Below are positions 16,429 to 25,793 of a stretch of 64,000 nt of DNA, in pieces. A program made the position numbers and the translations under genes. Under the pieces are notes generated by a model that saw only the letters and a program-made list of their open reading frames with translations, made no database searches and had not been told where the DNA came from. How positions within the stretch are numbered: the stretch's first letter is position 1; each line of letters opens with the position of its first letter. The stretch is from Acidobacteriota bacterium (lineage in GTDB: Bacteria > Acidobacteriota > Thermoanaerobaculia > Multivoradales > SZUA-115): contig JAJRVQ010000029.1 of NCBI GenBank assembly GCA_024277255.1, positions 1-64,000 on the forward strand, read 5' to 3'.

Positions 16429-18855
16429 ATGACCGGCCGAGCACTCCGCAGGATCCTCACTCCCTCACTTCTGTCTTGTCTCTTGCTGCTCGGCTGTGGA
16501 CCGCTCCTGTCGGCGGCGGAAGGATTCGAGGCTCGGCTGGAGGCTCTGGTCGATGAGTTTGAGGCCAGGCGCCAGGAGATGCACGTTCCGGGCATGGCCC
16601 TGGTGGTGGTCAAAGGCGACAAGGTGGTGTTGGCTCGGGGTTTCGGCTTCGCCGACCTCGATGCCCAACGGAAGGTGACGGCCGAGACTCTCTTCGCCAT
16701 CGGATCGTCCACCAAGTCTTTCACCGCGACGGTGGTCGGCACCCTGGTGGACGAGGGCAAGATGAGCTGGGACGATCCTGTGACGCGCTTCTTGCCGAAG
16801 TTCCAATTGCCGATCAAGAGCGACGATCCCGAAGCCGTGGTCAACCTGCGGGATCTGCTCGCCCACCGTACCGGCTTTACGCGCATGGGGTTGTTGTGGG
16901 TCAACGGTGCGGCCAGCCGTCAAGAGATGCTCGAGCTGGCCACCGGCGCCGAGCCGTGGACCGCCTTCCGCGAGCGGTTCAACTACAACAACGTCACCTT
17001 CACCGCTGCCGCCGCCGCGGCCGAAGCGGCGTCCGGGAGCAGTTGGGAAGAGCTGGTGAGTCAACGGTTGCTCAAACCCCTGGGGATGACCAGCTCGACC
17101 CTGTCCATCGCCGAGGCGCAGAAGGACCCCCGGCTCTCCCTGGGCTATCGCTGGGACGGCGAGGTGGGGAGCTTTGAACCGCTGCCGATGCGCAACTTGC
17201 CGGCCATCGCCCCCGCCGGGGCGATCAACTCGAACGTGACCGACATGGCGCAATGGCTGCGCTTCCAACTCGGGCGTGGCGAGGTGGAGGGCAAGCGACT
17301 GATCAGCAAGAAGCAACTCGAGGAGACCTGGACGGCGCAGATCAAAGTCGCCGAGGGAATCGACTACGGTCTGGGCTGGATGCGCCGTGAGTGGCAGGGG
17401 CAACCGGTGGTCGAGCACGGCGGCAATATCGATGGCTTCAGTGCGCAGGTGGCGCTGTTGCCGGAATCGGATCTCGGCTTCGTGCTGCTGATGAACGTCT
17501 CCGCCACGCCGCTGCAAGCGTTGTCCATCAACATGGTGTGGGACACCTTGGTAGGAGAGATCGCGCAGCCTGCCGCGGAGGCGGCGACAGCCGGGAGCGA
17601 GGGCGCGAGTGATCCTTTCGTGGAACTCGTTGGCATCTATGTCGGCAGCTTCGCCCACTTCACCGGGCAGGACTTCGAGGTGTTGGTCAAGGAGGGCAAG
17701 CTAGCGGTGGACGTGCCGGGCCAGATGGTCTACGAAGTCAAGCAGCCGAATGAACAAGGCCGGCGTCCTTTCGCCCTGACCGATACCATCGCCATCTCTT
17801 TCGATCGGGATGCGCAGGGCAAGGTCGTCGCCATGCGCTTGCACCAGGGAGGGATGGATTTCGAGTTGCCGCGCAAGGGTGTGGAGATCAAGCCGGAGAT
17901 CGACCCGGCGCGGCTCCAACGCTTCCTGGGCACCTATCGCTCGGTGGAGAAAGGGAAGACCGGCAAGGTGGTGATTCAGAATCAGCGGCTGGCGATCGAC
18001 GTGCCGGGCCAGATGGTTTACGAACTCTATCCGCCGGACGAAGAGGGCAAGCGCTACTTCCGGGTGACCGACAAGATCGCCGCGCGTTTCGTCGAGGATG
18101 ACGATGGCCGGGTGGATCATCTGCTCATGTACCAGAACGGCGCCGAGGTGAAGATGGTGCGGGAGTCGGAGGCGGCCGAGAAGGCCCTGCCGACCCTCGA
18201 CCAGCTGGCCGAACTGCGCCACACGAAGCAGCGGTTGGCGGCCTTTCGAGGGGCTGGGGCGCTACGCCTCAAAGGAAAGATGCGCATGGCGCAAGCCGGG
18301 CTGAGCGGCACCGTCACCTGGCTCAGCTCCGGTCTGGAGAACTTCTACGCCGATACGGATTTCGGCCGCTTCGGCCGGATGGAGCAAGCTGTGCACGGAG
18401 ATCGAGCCTGGGAGGCTTCCACCATCTATCCCTTCCGGGAGTATGCGGGCAAGTATCTCGAGCAGGCGAAGCTATCTCACCCGGCCTCCCTGTTCGGCGA
18501 TTGGCGGGAGTTCTATGACCAGGTGAAGGTGCTACGCAGCGCTGAGTTCGAGGGCAAGGAGGTCTACCTGGTACAGGTCCAGCACGGCGAACTTCCCCCT
18601 GGCAAGCTCTACGTGGAGGCCGCCACGGGAGACGTTCTCAAGGCCGAGATGGTGATGCTCGAACCCAACCTGGGCGTTGCGCTGCCGATGGAGACGCTGT
18701 TCGAAGACTACCGCGAAGTGGGCGGATTGCGCCTGCCCTTCCGCATCGTCAGCAGCACCGACGCCACCGGTCGCCAGATCGTGGAATTCGACAGCGTGGA
18801 GCTAGGGGTCGAGGTGGCTGAAGATGCCTTCGTGCTGAGCCCCGAGGGCGAATAG
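16429..18855 (+). CDS. Lipoprotein serine hydrolase (class C beta-lactamase-like) with C-terminal accessory domains
   Basis: 808 residues. The N terminus is a lipoprotein signal (LLLGC, lipidated Cys23). The beta-lactamase/transpeptidase-like domain (about 35-380) has SxxK (SSTK, Ser93/Lys96), YNN (186-188) and EHGG near 335. Next come two tandem copies of a small beta domain, each containing VPGQMVYE. The C-terminal 200 residues resemble outer-membrane lipoprotein-sorting/LolA-type folds. Likely a periplasmic peptidase or esterase acting on peptides or peptidoglycan stems; antibiotic hydrolysis is not implied. ATG 16429 is preceded by AAGGAGAG. Confidence 0.8.
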   Translation: MTGRALRRILTPSLLSCLLLLGCGPLLSAAEGFEARLEALVDEFEARRQEMHVPGMALVVVKGDKVVLARGFGFADLDAQRKVTAETLFAIGSSTKSFTATVVGTLVDEGKMSWDDPVTRFLPKFQLPIKSDDPEAVVNLRDLLAHRTGFTRMGLLWVNGAASRQEMLELATGAEPWTAFRERFNYNNVTFTAAAAAAEAASGSSWEELVSQRLLKPLGMTSSTLSIAEAQKDPRLSLGYRWDGEVGSFEPLPMRNLPAIAPAGAINSNVTDMAQWLRFQLGRGEVEGKRLISKKQLEETWTAQIKVAEGIDYGLGWMRREWQGQPVVEHGGNIDGFSAQVALLPESDLGFVLLMNVSATPLQALSINMVWDTLVGEIAQPAAEAATAGSEGASDPFVELVGIYVGSFAHFTGQDFEVLVKEGKLAVDVPGQMVYEVKQPNEQGRRPFALTDTIAISFDRDAQGKVVAMRLHQGGMDFELPRKGVEIKPEIDPARLQRFLGTYRSVEKGKTGKVVIQNQRLAIDVPGQMVYELYPPDEEGKRYFRVTDKIAARFVEDDDGRVDHLLMYQNGAEVKMVRESEAAEKALPTLDQLAELRHTKQRLAAFRGAGALRLKGKMRMAQAGLSGTVTWLSSGLENFYADTDFGRFGRMEQAVHGDRAWEASTIYPFREYAGKYLEQAKLSHPASLFGDWREFYDQVKVLRSAEFEGKEVYLVQVQHGELPPGKLYVEAATGDVLKAEMVMLEPNLGVALPMETLFEDYREVGGLRLPFRIVSSTDATGRQIVEFDSVELGVEVAEDAFVLSPEGE

Positions 18856-18865
18856 GCTAGCATCC

Positions 18866-19297
18866 ATGAGCCACGGAATCGCTGCCGTCCTCGTCTCGAT
18901 CCTCTGGCTCCTCGCCTTCCTTCATCTGTACTGGCTGTTCGGTGGAAGCTGGGGGAAAGGTTCGACGCTACCGACACGGGCGAAGAGCGGGGAGCGACTA
19001 TTCACTCCGGGGCCATGGTCGACGTTGGCCGTTGCCGCGGCGTTGATCATCGCAGCCTTGATCGTGGGCTGGCGCGGCGGATTGCTGGCGCTGCCGCTTC
19101 CCGCCTGGACCCCGAGGCTCGGCATCTGGGCGGTAGCGGCTGTCTTCCTGCTGCGGGCGATCGGCGAATTTCGCTACATCGGGCTCTTCAAGCGAGTTCG
19201 GGGCACGCGATTCGCCCGCCAGGACACCCTTCTGTTTACCCCGCTATGCCTCGTGGTCAGCATCCTGGCGGCCTGGCTGGCGACGATAACGTCGTGA
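18866..19297 (+). CDS. DUF3995 integral membrane protein
   Basis: 143 residues, four predicted helices. HLYWLFGG near residue 20 and FRYIGLFKRVRGTRFARQDT near the C terminus match DUF3995, a family of unknown role. It begins 10 nt after the serine hydrolase stop and is probably read through from it. Confidence 0.75.
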   Translation: MSHGIAAVLVSILWLLAFLHLYWLFGGSWGKGSTLPTRAKSGERLFTPGPWSTLAVAAALIIAALIVGWRGGLLALPLPAWTPRLGIWAVAAVFLLRAIGEFRYIGLFKRVRGTRFARQDTLLFTPLCLVVSILAAWLATITS

Positions 19298-19533
19298 TTC
19301 GGTGGCGCGGACTAGAAATGATATGCTTATTTCACATAAAAACCTGCGACAGTGATTCTATCTAGTGGAATAGTGTATTGCAATGGTGGCCATTTTCCAC
19401 TAGAATTCTCATTGACCCTCATTTCTTGTCCTCGCCAACCACAAATCAGCGGAGCATCAGGTACTTCCTGGGGTTCGCCTTGTGTTTTGATGCCGTCCCG
19501 TCGAGAGTGGAAAACTGTCTCGAAAGGAGATCC

Positions 19534-21123
19534 ATGCATCACCGAACGGCCCAGAAGTTCCTCCTGGCGGTCGTCGCGGCATTGTCGCTGGCGATCCCCC
19601 ACACCGCGTCCGCCCAGCTTACCGACGCCACCCAAGCTCCCAACCCTGAAAACGCGGGTATCCAGAAGTCCCTGACCGAGCAGGTCGGCGCCGGTCAGGG
19701 AGACGCGTTCACTCCAAGCTCCTCCACCTATCTCATTCGCCGTGACCCCTTCCGTTCCGTCGCCCGTGGCCGGCAGATCTTCCAGCGCAAGTTCACCGTC
19801 GCACAGGGCTTCGGTCCGTTGACCGGCGACGGCGTCGGAAACATTGCGGCGGAGGGCTCGATCGGCGCCGGCCTGGTCGACAGCTGTGCTGGTTGCCACG
19901 GTCGCCCTCGAGGAGCGGCCGGTTTCGGCGGCAATGTGGCGACGCGTCCGGACAGCCGCGACGCTCCTCACCTGTTTGGTCTCGGTCTGCAAGAGATGCT
20001 GGCCGACGAGATCACGCAGGAGTTGCGCGCCACCCGCGCCAGGGCTATCAGCTCCGCCCAGCTCAACGGCGCTCCGGTGACTCTCGAACTCGAGAGCAAG
20101 GAGATCCGCTACGGCAAGATCACCGCCCATCCGAACGGAACTGTCGACACTTCCGAAGTCGACGGGGTCAACCCCGACCTGAGGGTGCGTCCCTTCTTCG
20201 CTCAGGGCCTGACGATCTCCATCCGCGAGTTCATCGTGGGTGCGCTCAATGCCGAGATGGGTCTCGAGACCTTCGATCCGGTGCTCGCCGCCGCGGTTGC
20301 CGGTGGGCAGGCGGTCACCGCCGCCGGCATGGTCCTCGACGGCGCGCTCGACACCATTGAAGCGCCGCCGGTCTCGAGTCCGTTCGACGACAGCGACAAC
20401 GATGGCGTGGTCGATGAGATCGATCCGGCACTCGTCGACCACCTCGAGTTCTATCTCCTCAACTACTTCAAGCCCGGCCGTTACGAGCGCAACGGTTTCA
20501 CCGCCGTAGGCGAGTACCTGATGAGCTACTACGGGTGCACAAGCTGCCACATTCAGAACCTCACCATCGACCGGGACCGGCGGATAGCTGACGTCGACAC
20601 CGCCTTCAACCCGGCGAAGAACGGGTTCAACGGACTCTTCGCCACGGCCACACCACTGCTCGTCGAGATCGACGACGGATCGGGCCATCCAACCTTGAAG
20701 GTGCCCAGCGGCGACTCCTTCGAGGTGCGCAACATCTTCACCGACCTGAAACGGCACGACCTGGGAGCCAACTTCTGGGAGAGAAACTACGATGGCACCT
20801 TTCAGAAGGAGTTCATGACCGAGCCGCTGTGGGGCGTTGGCAGCACCTCTCCTTACGGCCATGACGGACGCAGCATCAATCTCAAGGAGGTGATCCTGCG
20901 CCACGGCGGCGAGGCGCAGACCGCCAGGAACGCCTTCTCCAGCAGCTCCACCTACTACCAACGGTTGCTGCTCGACTTCTTGGAGTCCTTGGTGTTGTTC
21001 GGTCCACCAGACACCGCCTCCAACCTCGACGAAGCCGACCCCGGCGACCCAGACTTCCCGCAACGGGGCCACGGCAGCATCAAACTGAGTGTCCTGTTCA
21101 ACGATCCGGGAGATTCTGAGTAG
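19534..21123 (+). CDS. Secreted di-haem oxidoreductase-family cytochrome
   Basis: 529 residues with a signal peptide (to about residue 27, ending SAQL). Two haem c sites are visible: CAGCHGRPRGAAGF near 117 and CTSCH near 335. The second half contains YGHDGRS and ILRHGGEA, found in bacterial di-haem cytochrome c peroxidase/DHOR relatives. The reaction is unknown, and low-potential peroxidase or alcohol/thiosulfate-type oxidation are both possible. ATG 19534 follows the SD AAGGAGA. The gene is convergent with an SDR gene across a hairpin at 21140-21165. The DNDGVVDEIDP segment near 290 looks like a Ca2+-binding loop. Confidence 0.75.
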   Translation: MHHRTAQKFLLAVVAALSLAIPHTASAQLTDATQAPNPENAGIQKSLTEQVGAGQGDAFTPSSSTYLIRRDPFRSVARGRQIFQRKFTVAQGFGPLTGDGVGNIAAEGSIGAGLVDSCAGCHGRPRGAAGFGGNVATRPDSRDAPHLFGLGLQEMLADEITQELRATRARAISSAQLNGAPVTLELESKEIRYGKITAHPNGTVDTSEVDGVNPDLRVRPFFAQGLTISIREFIVGALNAEMGLETFDPVLAAAVAGGQAVTAAGMVLDGALDTIEAPPVSSPFDDSDNDGVVDEIDPALVDHLEFYLLNYFKPGRYERNGFTAVGEYLMSYYGCTSCHIQNLTIDRDRRIADVDTAFNPAKNGFNGLFATATPLLVEIDDGSGHPTLKVPSGDSFEVRNIFTDLKRHDLGANFWERNYDGTFQKEFMTEPLWGVGSTSPYGHDGRSINLKEVILRHGGEAQTARNAFSSSSTYYQRLLLDFLESLVLFGPPDTASNLDEADPGDPDFPQRGHGSIKLSVLFNDPGDSE

Positions 21124-21139
21124 ACGCTGGCCTCGACTC

Positions 21140-21165
21140 AGCTCCGGGCCTCGCCGCCCGGGGCT
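21140..21165. terminator. Bidirectional terminator-like hairpin
   Basis: A 10-bp stem (21140-21149 with 21156-21165, one G-T pair) and a 6-nt loop lie between the convergent di-haem oxidoreductase and SDR genes. There is no strong T-tract, so it may be a Rho-assisted or bidirectional terminator. Confidence 0.55.
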
Positions 21166-21175
21166 CTACCTCGCC

Positions 21176-21964
21176 TCAGAAAACCGGTGTGGAAAGCACG
21201 CCGCCGTCGACGGTGAGCGTGGCGCCGGTGATCCAGCGCGAGGCCGTTGAGGCGAGGAAGAGGCAGGCGTCGGCGATGTCGTCGCCTTGGCCCAGCCGGC
21301 CGAGGGGCACGGCGTCGAGCCAGCGAGCGACGCCTTCGGGCCATTCCTCTTCGATTCCCTGCTTCCAGATCAACCCTGGCGCCACGGCGTTGACACGGAT
21401 CCCGTGGCGCCCCAGCTCGAGCGCCGCGGATCGCGTGTGCATCAGCACTCCGGCTTTGGCCGAGGTGTAGTGCGCGTGCATGTCGGCCGGAGCAAGGCCT
21501 TCGATCGAGGCGATGTTGACGATGGCGCCCCCTCCTCCCTGCTCGACCATCGCCTTGGCCGCGGCGCGGGTGCACAGGTGAACGCTCTTCAGGTTGGTGT
21601 CGACGACGAGATCCCACTCTTCCTCGGCCAGGTCGAGAAGCGGGCTCACCGGATAGACGCCGGCATTGTTGATCAAGATGTGGATGCGGCCGAGCGCGGC
21701 CACGGTCTCCTCGACCAGACGGTCGACCTCTGAGGCGCGGGTGAGATCCGCCCCGAGTGCCACGGCTCGCTTGCCGAGTTCGGTGATCGACTCGACGACC
21801 TCGCCGGCGCCTTCGGCGCTGGAGCGGTAGTGCACGGCGACATCGGCTCCGGCCTCGGCCAAGCGGTGGGCGATGGCGGCGCCGATGCCGCGGCCGCCGC
21901 CGGTGACCAGCGCTGCTTTGCCGGCCAGATCGAGGAGGCTGGCCAGCGGTGGTTTGGCCATCAT
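21176..21964 (-). CDS. Short-chain dehydrogenase/reductase (FabG-like)
   Basis: 262 residues, classical SDR. Cofactor motif TGGGRGIG, NNAG motif, catalytic Ser in NIASIEG and YTSAK (Tyr/Lys). The C-terminal ITGATLTVDGG is typical. It uses NAD(P)H to reduce a ketone or oxidise an alcohol; the substrate is unknown. Two adjacent ATG codons at 21964 and 21961 are both possible starts. It lies 2 nt after the nucleoside transporter stop, so the two are one transcript. Confidence 0.85.
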   Translation of the reverse strand: MMAKPPLASLLDLAGKAALVTGGGRGIGAAIAHRLAEAGADVAVHYRSSAEGAGEVVESITELGKRAVALGADLTRASEVDRLVEETVAALGRIHILINNAGVYPVSPLLDLAEEEWDLVVDTNLKSVHLCTRAAAKAMVEQGGGGAIVNIASIEGLAPADMHAHYTSAKAGVLMHTRSAALELGRHGIRVNAVAPGLIWKQGIEEEWPEGVARWLDAVPLGRLGQGDDIADACLFLASTASRWITGATLTVDGGVLSTPVF

Positions 21965-21966
21965 CT

Positions 21967-23268
21967 CTACAGTCCCAGGATGCCGGTCTGGCCGTGAAAG
22001 AAGATCCCCGCCAGCGCTCCGGTGAGCAGCGTGGCGAGGGTCGCGGCGGCCAGCGCGCGCACCGCCAGTGCCGCCAGGTCGTCGCGTCTCTGCGGTGCCA
22101 GCGCCCCGAAACCGCCGACCGCGATACCCATGCCGGCGACGTGAGCGAAGCCGCACAGCGCGTAGGAGAGGATGAGGATCGAGCGCGGCGAGAGTTCCCC
22201 GCGTCCGGCCAAGGCGCCGAGCTCTTGATAGCTGACCACTTCGGTGAGGACCAGCCGTTGCCCCAAGAGCTTCCCCGCTTGGGCCAGATCGGCGCCTTCG
22301 ATCCCGAGAAGCCAGGCCGCGGGCCGAAACAGCCAGCCCAGCAGGCCGGCGAGGGTCCAGGGTTCGGCGGTGTTGAAAAGGCCCGCGGTCAGTTTGCCCA
22401 GCGCGAAGTCGAAAAGTCCCACCATGCCGAGCACCGCGATCAGGATTGTGGTGATGCCGGCGGCGATCTTGAGGCCGTTCCAGGCCCCCTCCGCCAGGGC
22501 TCCCATGAGGCTTGAGTGCTTCTCTTCACGCGCCATCGCCGGTACCGCACCGCGTGTCTCGGGCTTGCCTGTCTCCGGCAGGATTAGCTTTGCCGCCAGC
22601 ACCGAGCAGGGGATGGAGAGCAGTGAGGCGGAGAGTAGATGGCCGGCGATCTGGGGAAACGACTGATGGAGGAAAAGCACGTAGATGGCGAGCGTGGTCG
22701 AAGCGACCGTCGATAGGTTGGTCGCCAACACTGTCAGCAGCTCCGAGCGGGTCATCGTCGCCAAGTAGGGGCGCACGGCGGCCGCCGTTTCAACCCCGAA
22801 AAAGAGGTGGATTGAGCCGCTCAGAGCTTCGGCGCCCGAGAGATCGAGCGTCTTGTGGAAGAGCCGTCCGAAGAGTCTGACCACCGGCTCGACGAGGTTG
22901 AGGTGGTGCAGCACGGCCATGATCGAAGCGAAGAAGATCACCGCCGGCAGCACTTGCGCCGCCAGGATGAAGCCGATCGAAGGCTCCCCGGCGGCGGTCG
23001 CCTGGCCGGGGGAGAGGGCCAGCGGGCCGAAGAGAAAGGTGGCGCCCCGCGTGCTGCTGTTGAGCAGGATGAGGACGAAGTCGTTGAGCGAGAGTAGAAC
23101 CTGCCGTGACAACGGAACCAGGAAGACCACCGCCCCCAGAACGAAGGTCAAGACGGTCGAACCGACCACCGTGCGCCAAGGAACCGGCCGCCGGCAGCCC
23201 CCGACTACCCAGGCTGCCAGGCATAGAATCACCCAGCCGAGTACTGAGATGAGGTTGAGGTGACTCAT
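21967..23268 (-). CDS. nupC: Concentrative nucleoside transporter (NupC/CNT family)
   Basis: 433 residues with about 10 membrane segments. The family motifs EPSIGFILAAQVLPAVIFFASIM are split over two helices, GAEALSGSIHLFFGVETAAAVRP corresponds to the CNT signature region, and the second repeat contains EVVSYQELGAL and ALCGFAHVAGMGIAVGG. CNTs import nucleosides with Na+ or H+. I start at ATG 23268, where the first helix begins; 18 polar codons upstream are open. The downstream SDR gene is coupled. Confidence 0.88.
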   Translation of the reverse strand: MSHLNLISVLGWVILCLAAWVVGGCRRPVPWRTVVGSTVLTFVLGAVVFLVPLSRQVLLSLNDFVLILLNSSTRGATFLFGPLALSPGQATAAGEPSIGFILAAQVLPAVIFFASIMAVLHHLNLVEPVVRLFGRLFHKTLDLSGAEALSGSIHLFFGVETAAAVRPYLATMTRSELLTVLATNLSTVASTTLAIYVLFLHQSFPQIAGHLLSASLLSIPCSVLAAKLILPETGKPETRGAVPAMAREEKHSSLMGALAEGAWNGLKIAAGITTILIAVLGMVGLFDFALGKLTAGLFNTAEPWTLAGLLGWLFRPAAWLLGIEGADLAQAGKLLGQRLVLTEVVSYQELGALAGRGELSPRSILILSYALCGFAHVAGMGIAVGGFGALAPQRRDDLAALAVRALAAATLATLLTGALAGIFFHGQTGILGL

Positions 23269-23384
23269 GGAGGATCTGACGGTGCAAGGCCGTGCGGGTT
23301 GCCAACGCCACGCACAGCCCAACCGGATTATGCCTCAAACGGTCGCCGACGATGGCCGGCCCGCGACCCGACCCCGGAGCCGGA

Positions 23385-25046
23385 TCAGGGAGGTGTGCTG
23401 GCAGTCCAGGCCCCGATGCTTCCGGAGTCGAAGCCGTCGATGAAGATCCGAGTCTCCAGCATGCCGGCGTCTACCCTAGTGTTGGCTTCGCCGGCCGCCA
23501 GGGAGAAGCTGGCGGTGAAGCCGGTGACGGGGTCGGGGTCGCTGTCCCGGCTGGGGTCGGTCCCCTGGCTCTGGGGGGAGATCTCGGTCGTCGGAGTGGG
23601 AGCAATGAAACGGAGACGGTACTGGCCGGGTGCAAGATCTGCGAAGCCGAAGAGACCTTCAATGTCGGTGACCGTGGTGTCGATGGCGACGGGGTTGCCG
23701 TCCTGGAACAACTCGACGGTAACGTTGGGGAAACTGGCCTCTTCGCTGTCCTGGATACCGTCTCGATTGCGGTCGCTCCACACTCGGTTACCGATGAAGT
23801 TGCTGAGCAGGAAGCGGTGTGCGACGACATCTTCGTCGGTGAACGGAGGGTTGCCGAGATCGGTCTGCCAAGCGATCACCACCTCACCGCCGGGTGCGAT
23901 GGCGACACTCGGGTAGCGTTGATTGCCGGTGGTGACGGTGTTGATCTGCATCTGCGAACCGAACGGTTGGGCGTTGGCGTCGTAACGCCGAGCCTGGATA
24001 CTGTCGCCGTCGGAGTCGTCGCCCTCGGAGCTGGCGGAGTACCAGGCAACCAGGAAGCCGCCATCCGGCGTGGCCGCGACCGAAGGGCTCCGCTGGAATC
24101 CGGTGGTGACGGTATTGACCTGGAACTCCTCTTCGGCGGCCACCCCCGCGGCGTCGTACTTGCGGGCGAAAATCCCCAGCTCGGGATCGTTGCCGGTGAG
24201 GCTGTTTGCGACCCAGGTGACCAGGAAACCGCCATCGCTGGTGACGGCGATGTCAGGATTCTTCGCTCCGGTGGAATAGAACCTGCGGTCGATGCGGAAA
24301 TCCGGTCCGAAGGCGATGCCGTTGGCGTCGAGGCGCCGGCCGTTGACGCAATGGCAGGACTGAGAGGCCATCTCGCCTCCGGTTTCTTCCCAAACGACTA
24401 CATAGTCACCGGTCGGCTGGAAGTCGACCGCGGGGAACCTTTGGTACCAGGCTGCCCTTGAGTTGACCTGGAACTGAGCGGACTGCGCCACCGCGAGATC
24501 GTCGTAGGGCCGTGCCTGGACGCTCTCGTAGTCGGTATCGTTGCCCGGTGAACCGACGCTGGTCCAACTGACGACGAACTCGCCGTCCGGGCCAGTCGCG
24601 ACGGAGGGTGTACCCTGGTAACCGGTGGTGAAGTCGTTGACTTGGAACTGAGGAGCCAACGGACTGCCATCGGTTCCGAAGCGGCGAGCCTGGATCTCGT
24701 TTTGCGTTGTACCGGCTGTATTGCCAATCCAGACGGCGATGAAACTACCGTCCGCGGCCATGGTCACCGAGGAAATAAAAGCGGTCAGCGTGGTGAGATC
24801 GGGAAACTGAAATCCAGAGTCGAGCGGCGTGGCGTCGGCGGCGAAGCGGCGAGCGTCCACGGTATCTCGGCACCAGGCGACGATAAAACTCCCATCGTCG
24901 GCGATTGCGACCTCGGGCCTCTCCTGAAAACCGGTAGCGACCGGGGCGATCTGGAACTCGCTACCTACCGGCACGAGCTGTCCCTGCACAGCGCAAGGAA
25001 CTCCGAGCAAGAGGCAGAGCGACAAGAACAGTCCGCGACGTTTCAT
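23385..25046 (-). CDS. Secreted repeat beta-propeller with SdrD-B-like domain and C-terminal DGFDSG motif
   Basis: 553 residues with a signal peptide (1-23, ending VQG). Seven or so repeats of about 55-60 residues follow, each containing a version of QVNTVTTGFQRxPSVA and GGFLVAW. After these (about 400-530) comes a Cna-B/SdrD-B-like domain opening IGNRVWSDRNRDGIQD, a calcium-type motif. The extreme C terminus is IFIDGFDSGSIGAW, closely matching the HzsA-like protein. Probably surface-exposed and adhesive or structural. ATG 25046 is chosen as it begins the signal peptide; 11 codons upstream are open. Confidence 0.75.
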   Translation of the reverse strand: MKRRGLFLSLCLLLGVPCAVQGQLVPVGSEFQIAPVATGFQERPEVAIADDGSFIVAWCRDTVDARRFAADATPLDSGFQFPDLTTLTAFISSVTMAADGSFIAVWIGNTAGTTQNEIQARRFGTDGSPLAPQFQVNDFTTGYQGTPSVATGPDGEFVVSWTSVGSPGNDTDYESVQARPYDDLAVAQSAQFQVNSRAAWYQRFPAVDFQPTGDYVVVWEETGGEMASQSCHCVNGRRLDANGIAFGPDFRIDRRFYSTGAKNPDIAVTSDGGFLVTWVANSLTGNDPELGIFARKYDAAGVAAEEEFQVNTVTTGFQRSPSVAATPDGGFLVAWYSASSEGDDSDGDSIQARRYDANAQPFGSQMQINTVTTGNQRYPSVAIAPGGEVVIAWQTDLGNPPFTDEDVVAHRFLLSNFIGNRVWSDRNRDGIQDSEEASFPNVTVELFQDGNPVAIDTTVTDIEGLFGFADLAPGQYRLRFIAPTPTTEISPQSQGTDPSRDSDPDPVTGFTASFSLAAGEANTRVDAGMLETRIFIDGFDSGSIGAWTASTPP

Positions 25047-25285
25047 GGTCAATTCTCCCTTTGGCGATCCGGGAGGCAACGGTGTTCGCCCGTGCAGCGT
25101 TTATTTTCGTCATTTCAGTATGCCATGTCTCGCAGGTTGGTGCAACTGTGCGTTTGTCTAGTTCCGTGGCTAAACGACGCGACCGTAGTCGAGATTCGCT
25201 CGCTGTCTGGTCGCTTTGAGTCGGGGTATGATCGGGCCCGACCGGTCCACCCACGCCGCACGCGACCCCGAGGAGAAAGTCCACG

Positions 25286-25753
25286 ATGAGTGACGTTGTC
25301 TACGTTTCCGAGTCGCGTATCGTTCGCCAGCGGGGGCCGTTGCGCTTCGCCTATTTGCCGGCTGAGACAGAGGTTGTCTCCTTCGGCGTGCATGGGGCCA
25401 TCGCCGCACACTACGGTGTGTCGCCGGAAGTATCGACTCCCCATGCGACGACCATCGACTACATCATTGCCGCCACCGGCGGCTGACTGACCGGTACCTT
25501 CGGGGGCGCGCTGGAGGCGCGTCGCATTGACGCCGCAGATGGGAAGTTGGTGGGCGAGGTGCGCGGGGAGGTTGAGACGACCAAGGACGGTGTGTTGATC
25601 ATCCGCCGCATCCACGTCGCCTACACGCTCGAAGGGGCGGGGTCGCAGCGCGAGGTGGTGGAACGGGTCCACGGCTTCCACGCCAGAAAGTGCCCGGTCT
25701 TTCGTTCCCTAGAAGCGGCGATCGAGATCACCACTTCGCTGGAGTTCAGCTGA
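25286..25753 (+). CDS. OsmC-family protein, probable selenoprotein (Sec encoded by TGA 25484-25486)
   Basis: The same frame is open on both sides of a single TGA and reads as one complete 155-residue OsmC/YhfA-type protein. The TGA is codon 67, in DYIIAATGG-U-LTGTFGGALEAR, precisely where OsmC proteins have the peroxidatic Cys (GG-C-LTGT). The second conserved Cys (Cys136, HARKCPVFRSL) is present. A 7-bp hairpin with a UGGAG loop begins 18 nt after the TGA, as expected for a bacterial SECIS. ATG 25286 follows GAGGAGAAA. OsmC enzymes reduce organic hydroperoxides. The alternative is a nonsense-mutated gene, but downstream codons show no decay. Confidence 0.82.
25505..25523 (+). promoter_or_regulatory. 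Candidate bacterial SECIS hairpin
   Basis: 25505-25511 pairs with 25517-25523 (7 bp, one G-U) around the pentaloop UGGAG. There are 25 nt between the TGA and the loop, and a G lies in the first two loop positions. Both fit the usual bacterial SECIS description (loop about 16-37 nt downstream). It lies in the coding region, as bacterial SECIS elements do, and would recruit SelB. Folding was done by eye only. Confidence 0.65.
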
Positions 25754-25793
25754 CCGAGCAATGAACGGTAGCTCCGTCGAGTAAGCTGTCGCC

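Noticed and set aside
16429-18855. Antibiotic-resistance class C beta-lactamase
   Set aside because: SxxK/YNN/HGG is shared by many esterases and peptidases; the lipoprotein anchor and extra domains argue for another role.
25484-25486. Reading the OsmC TGA as an ordinary stop, with two separate small genes
   Set aside because: Both halves are in one frame, the stop is exactly at the catalytic Cys, the second half has no SD at its own GTG, and a SECIS-like hairpin follows.
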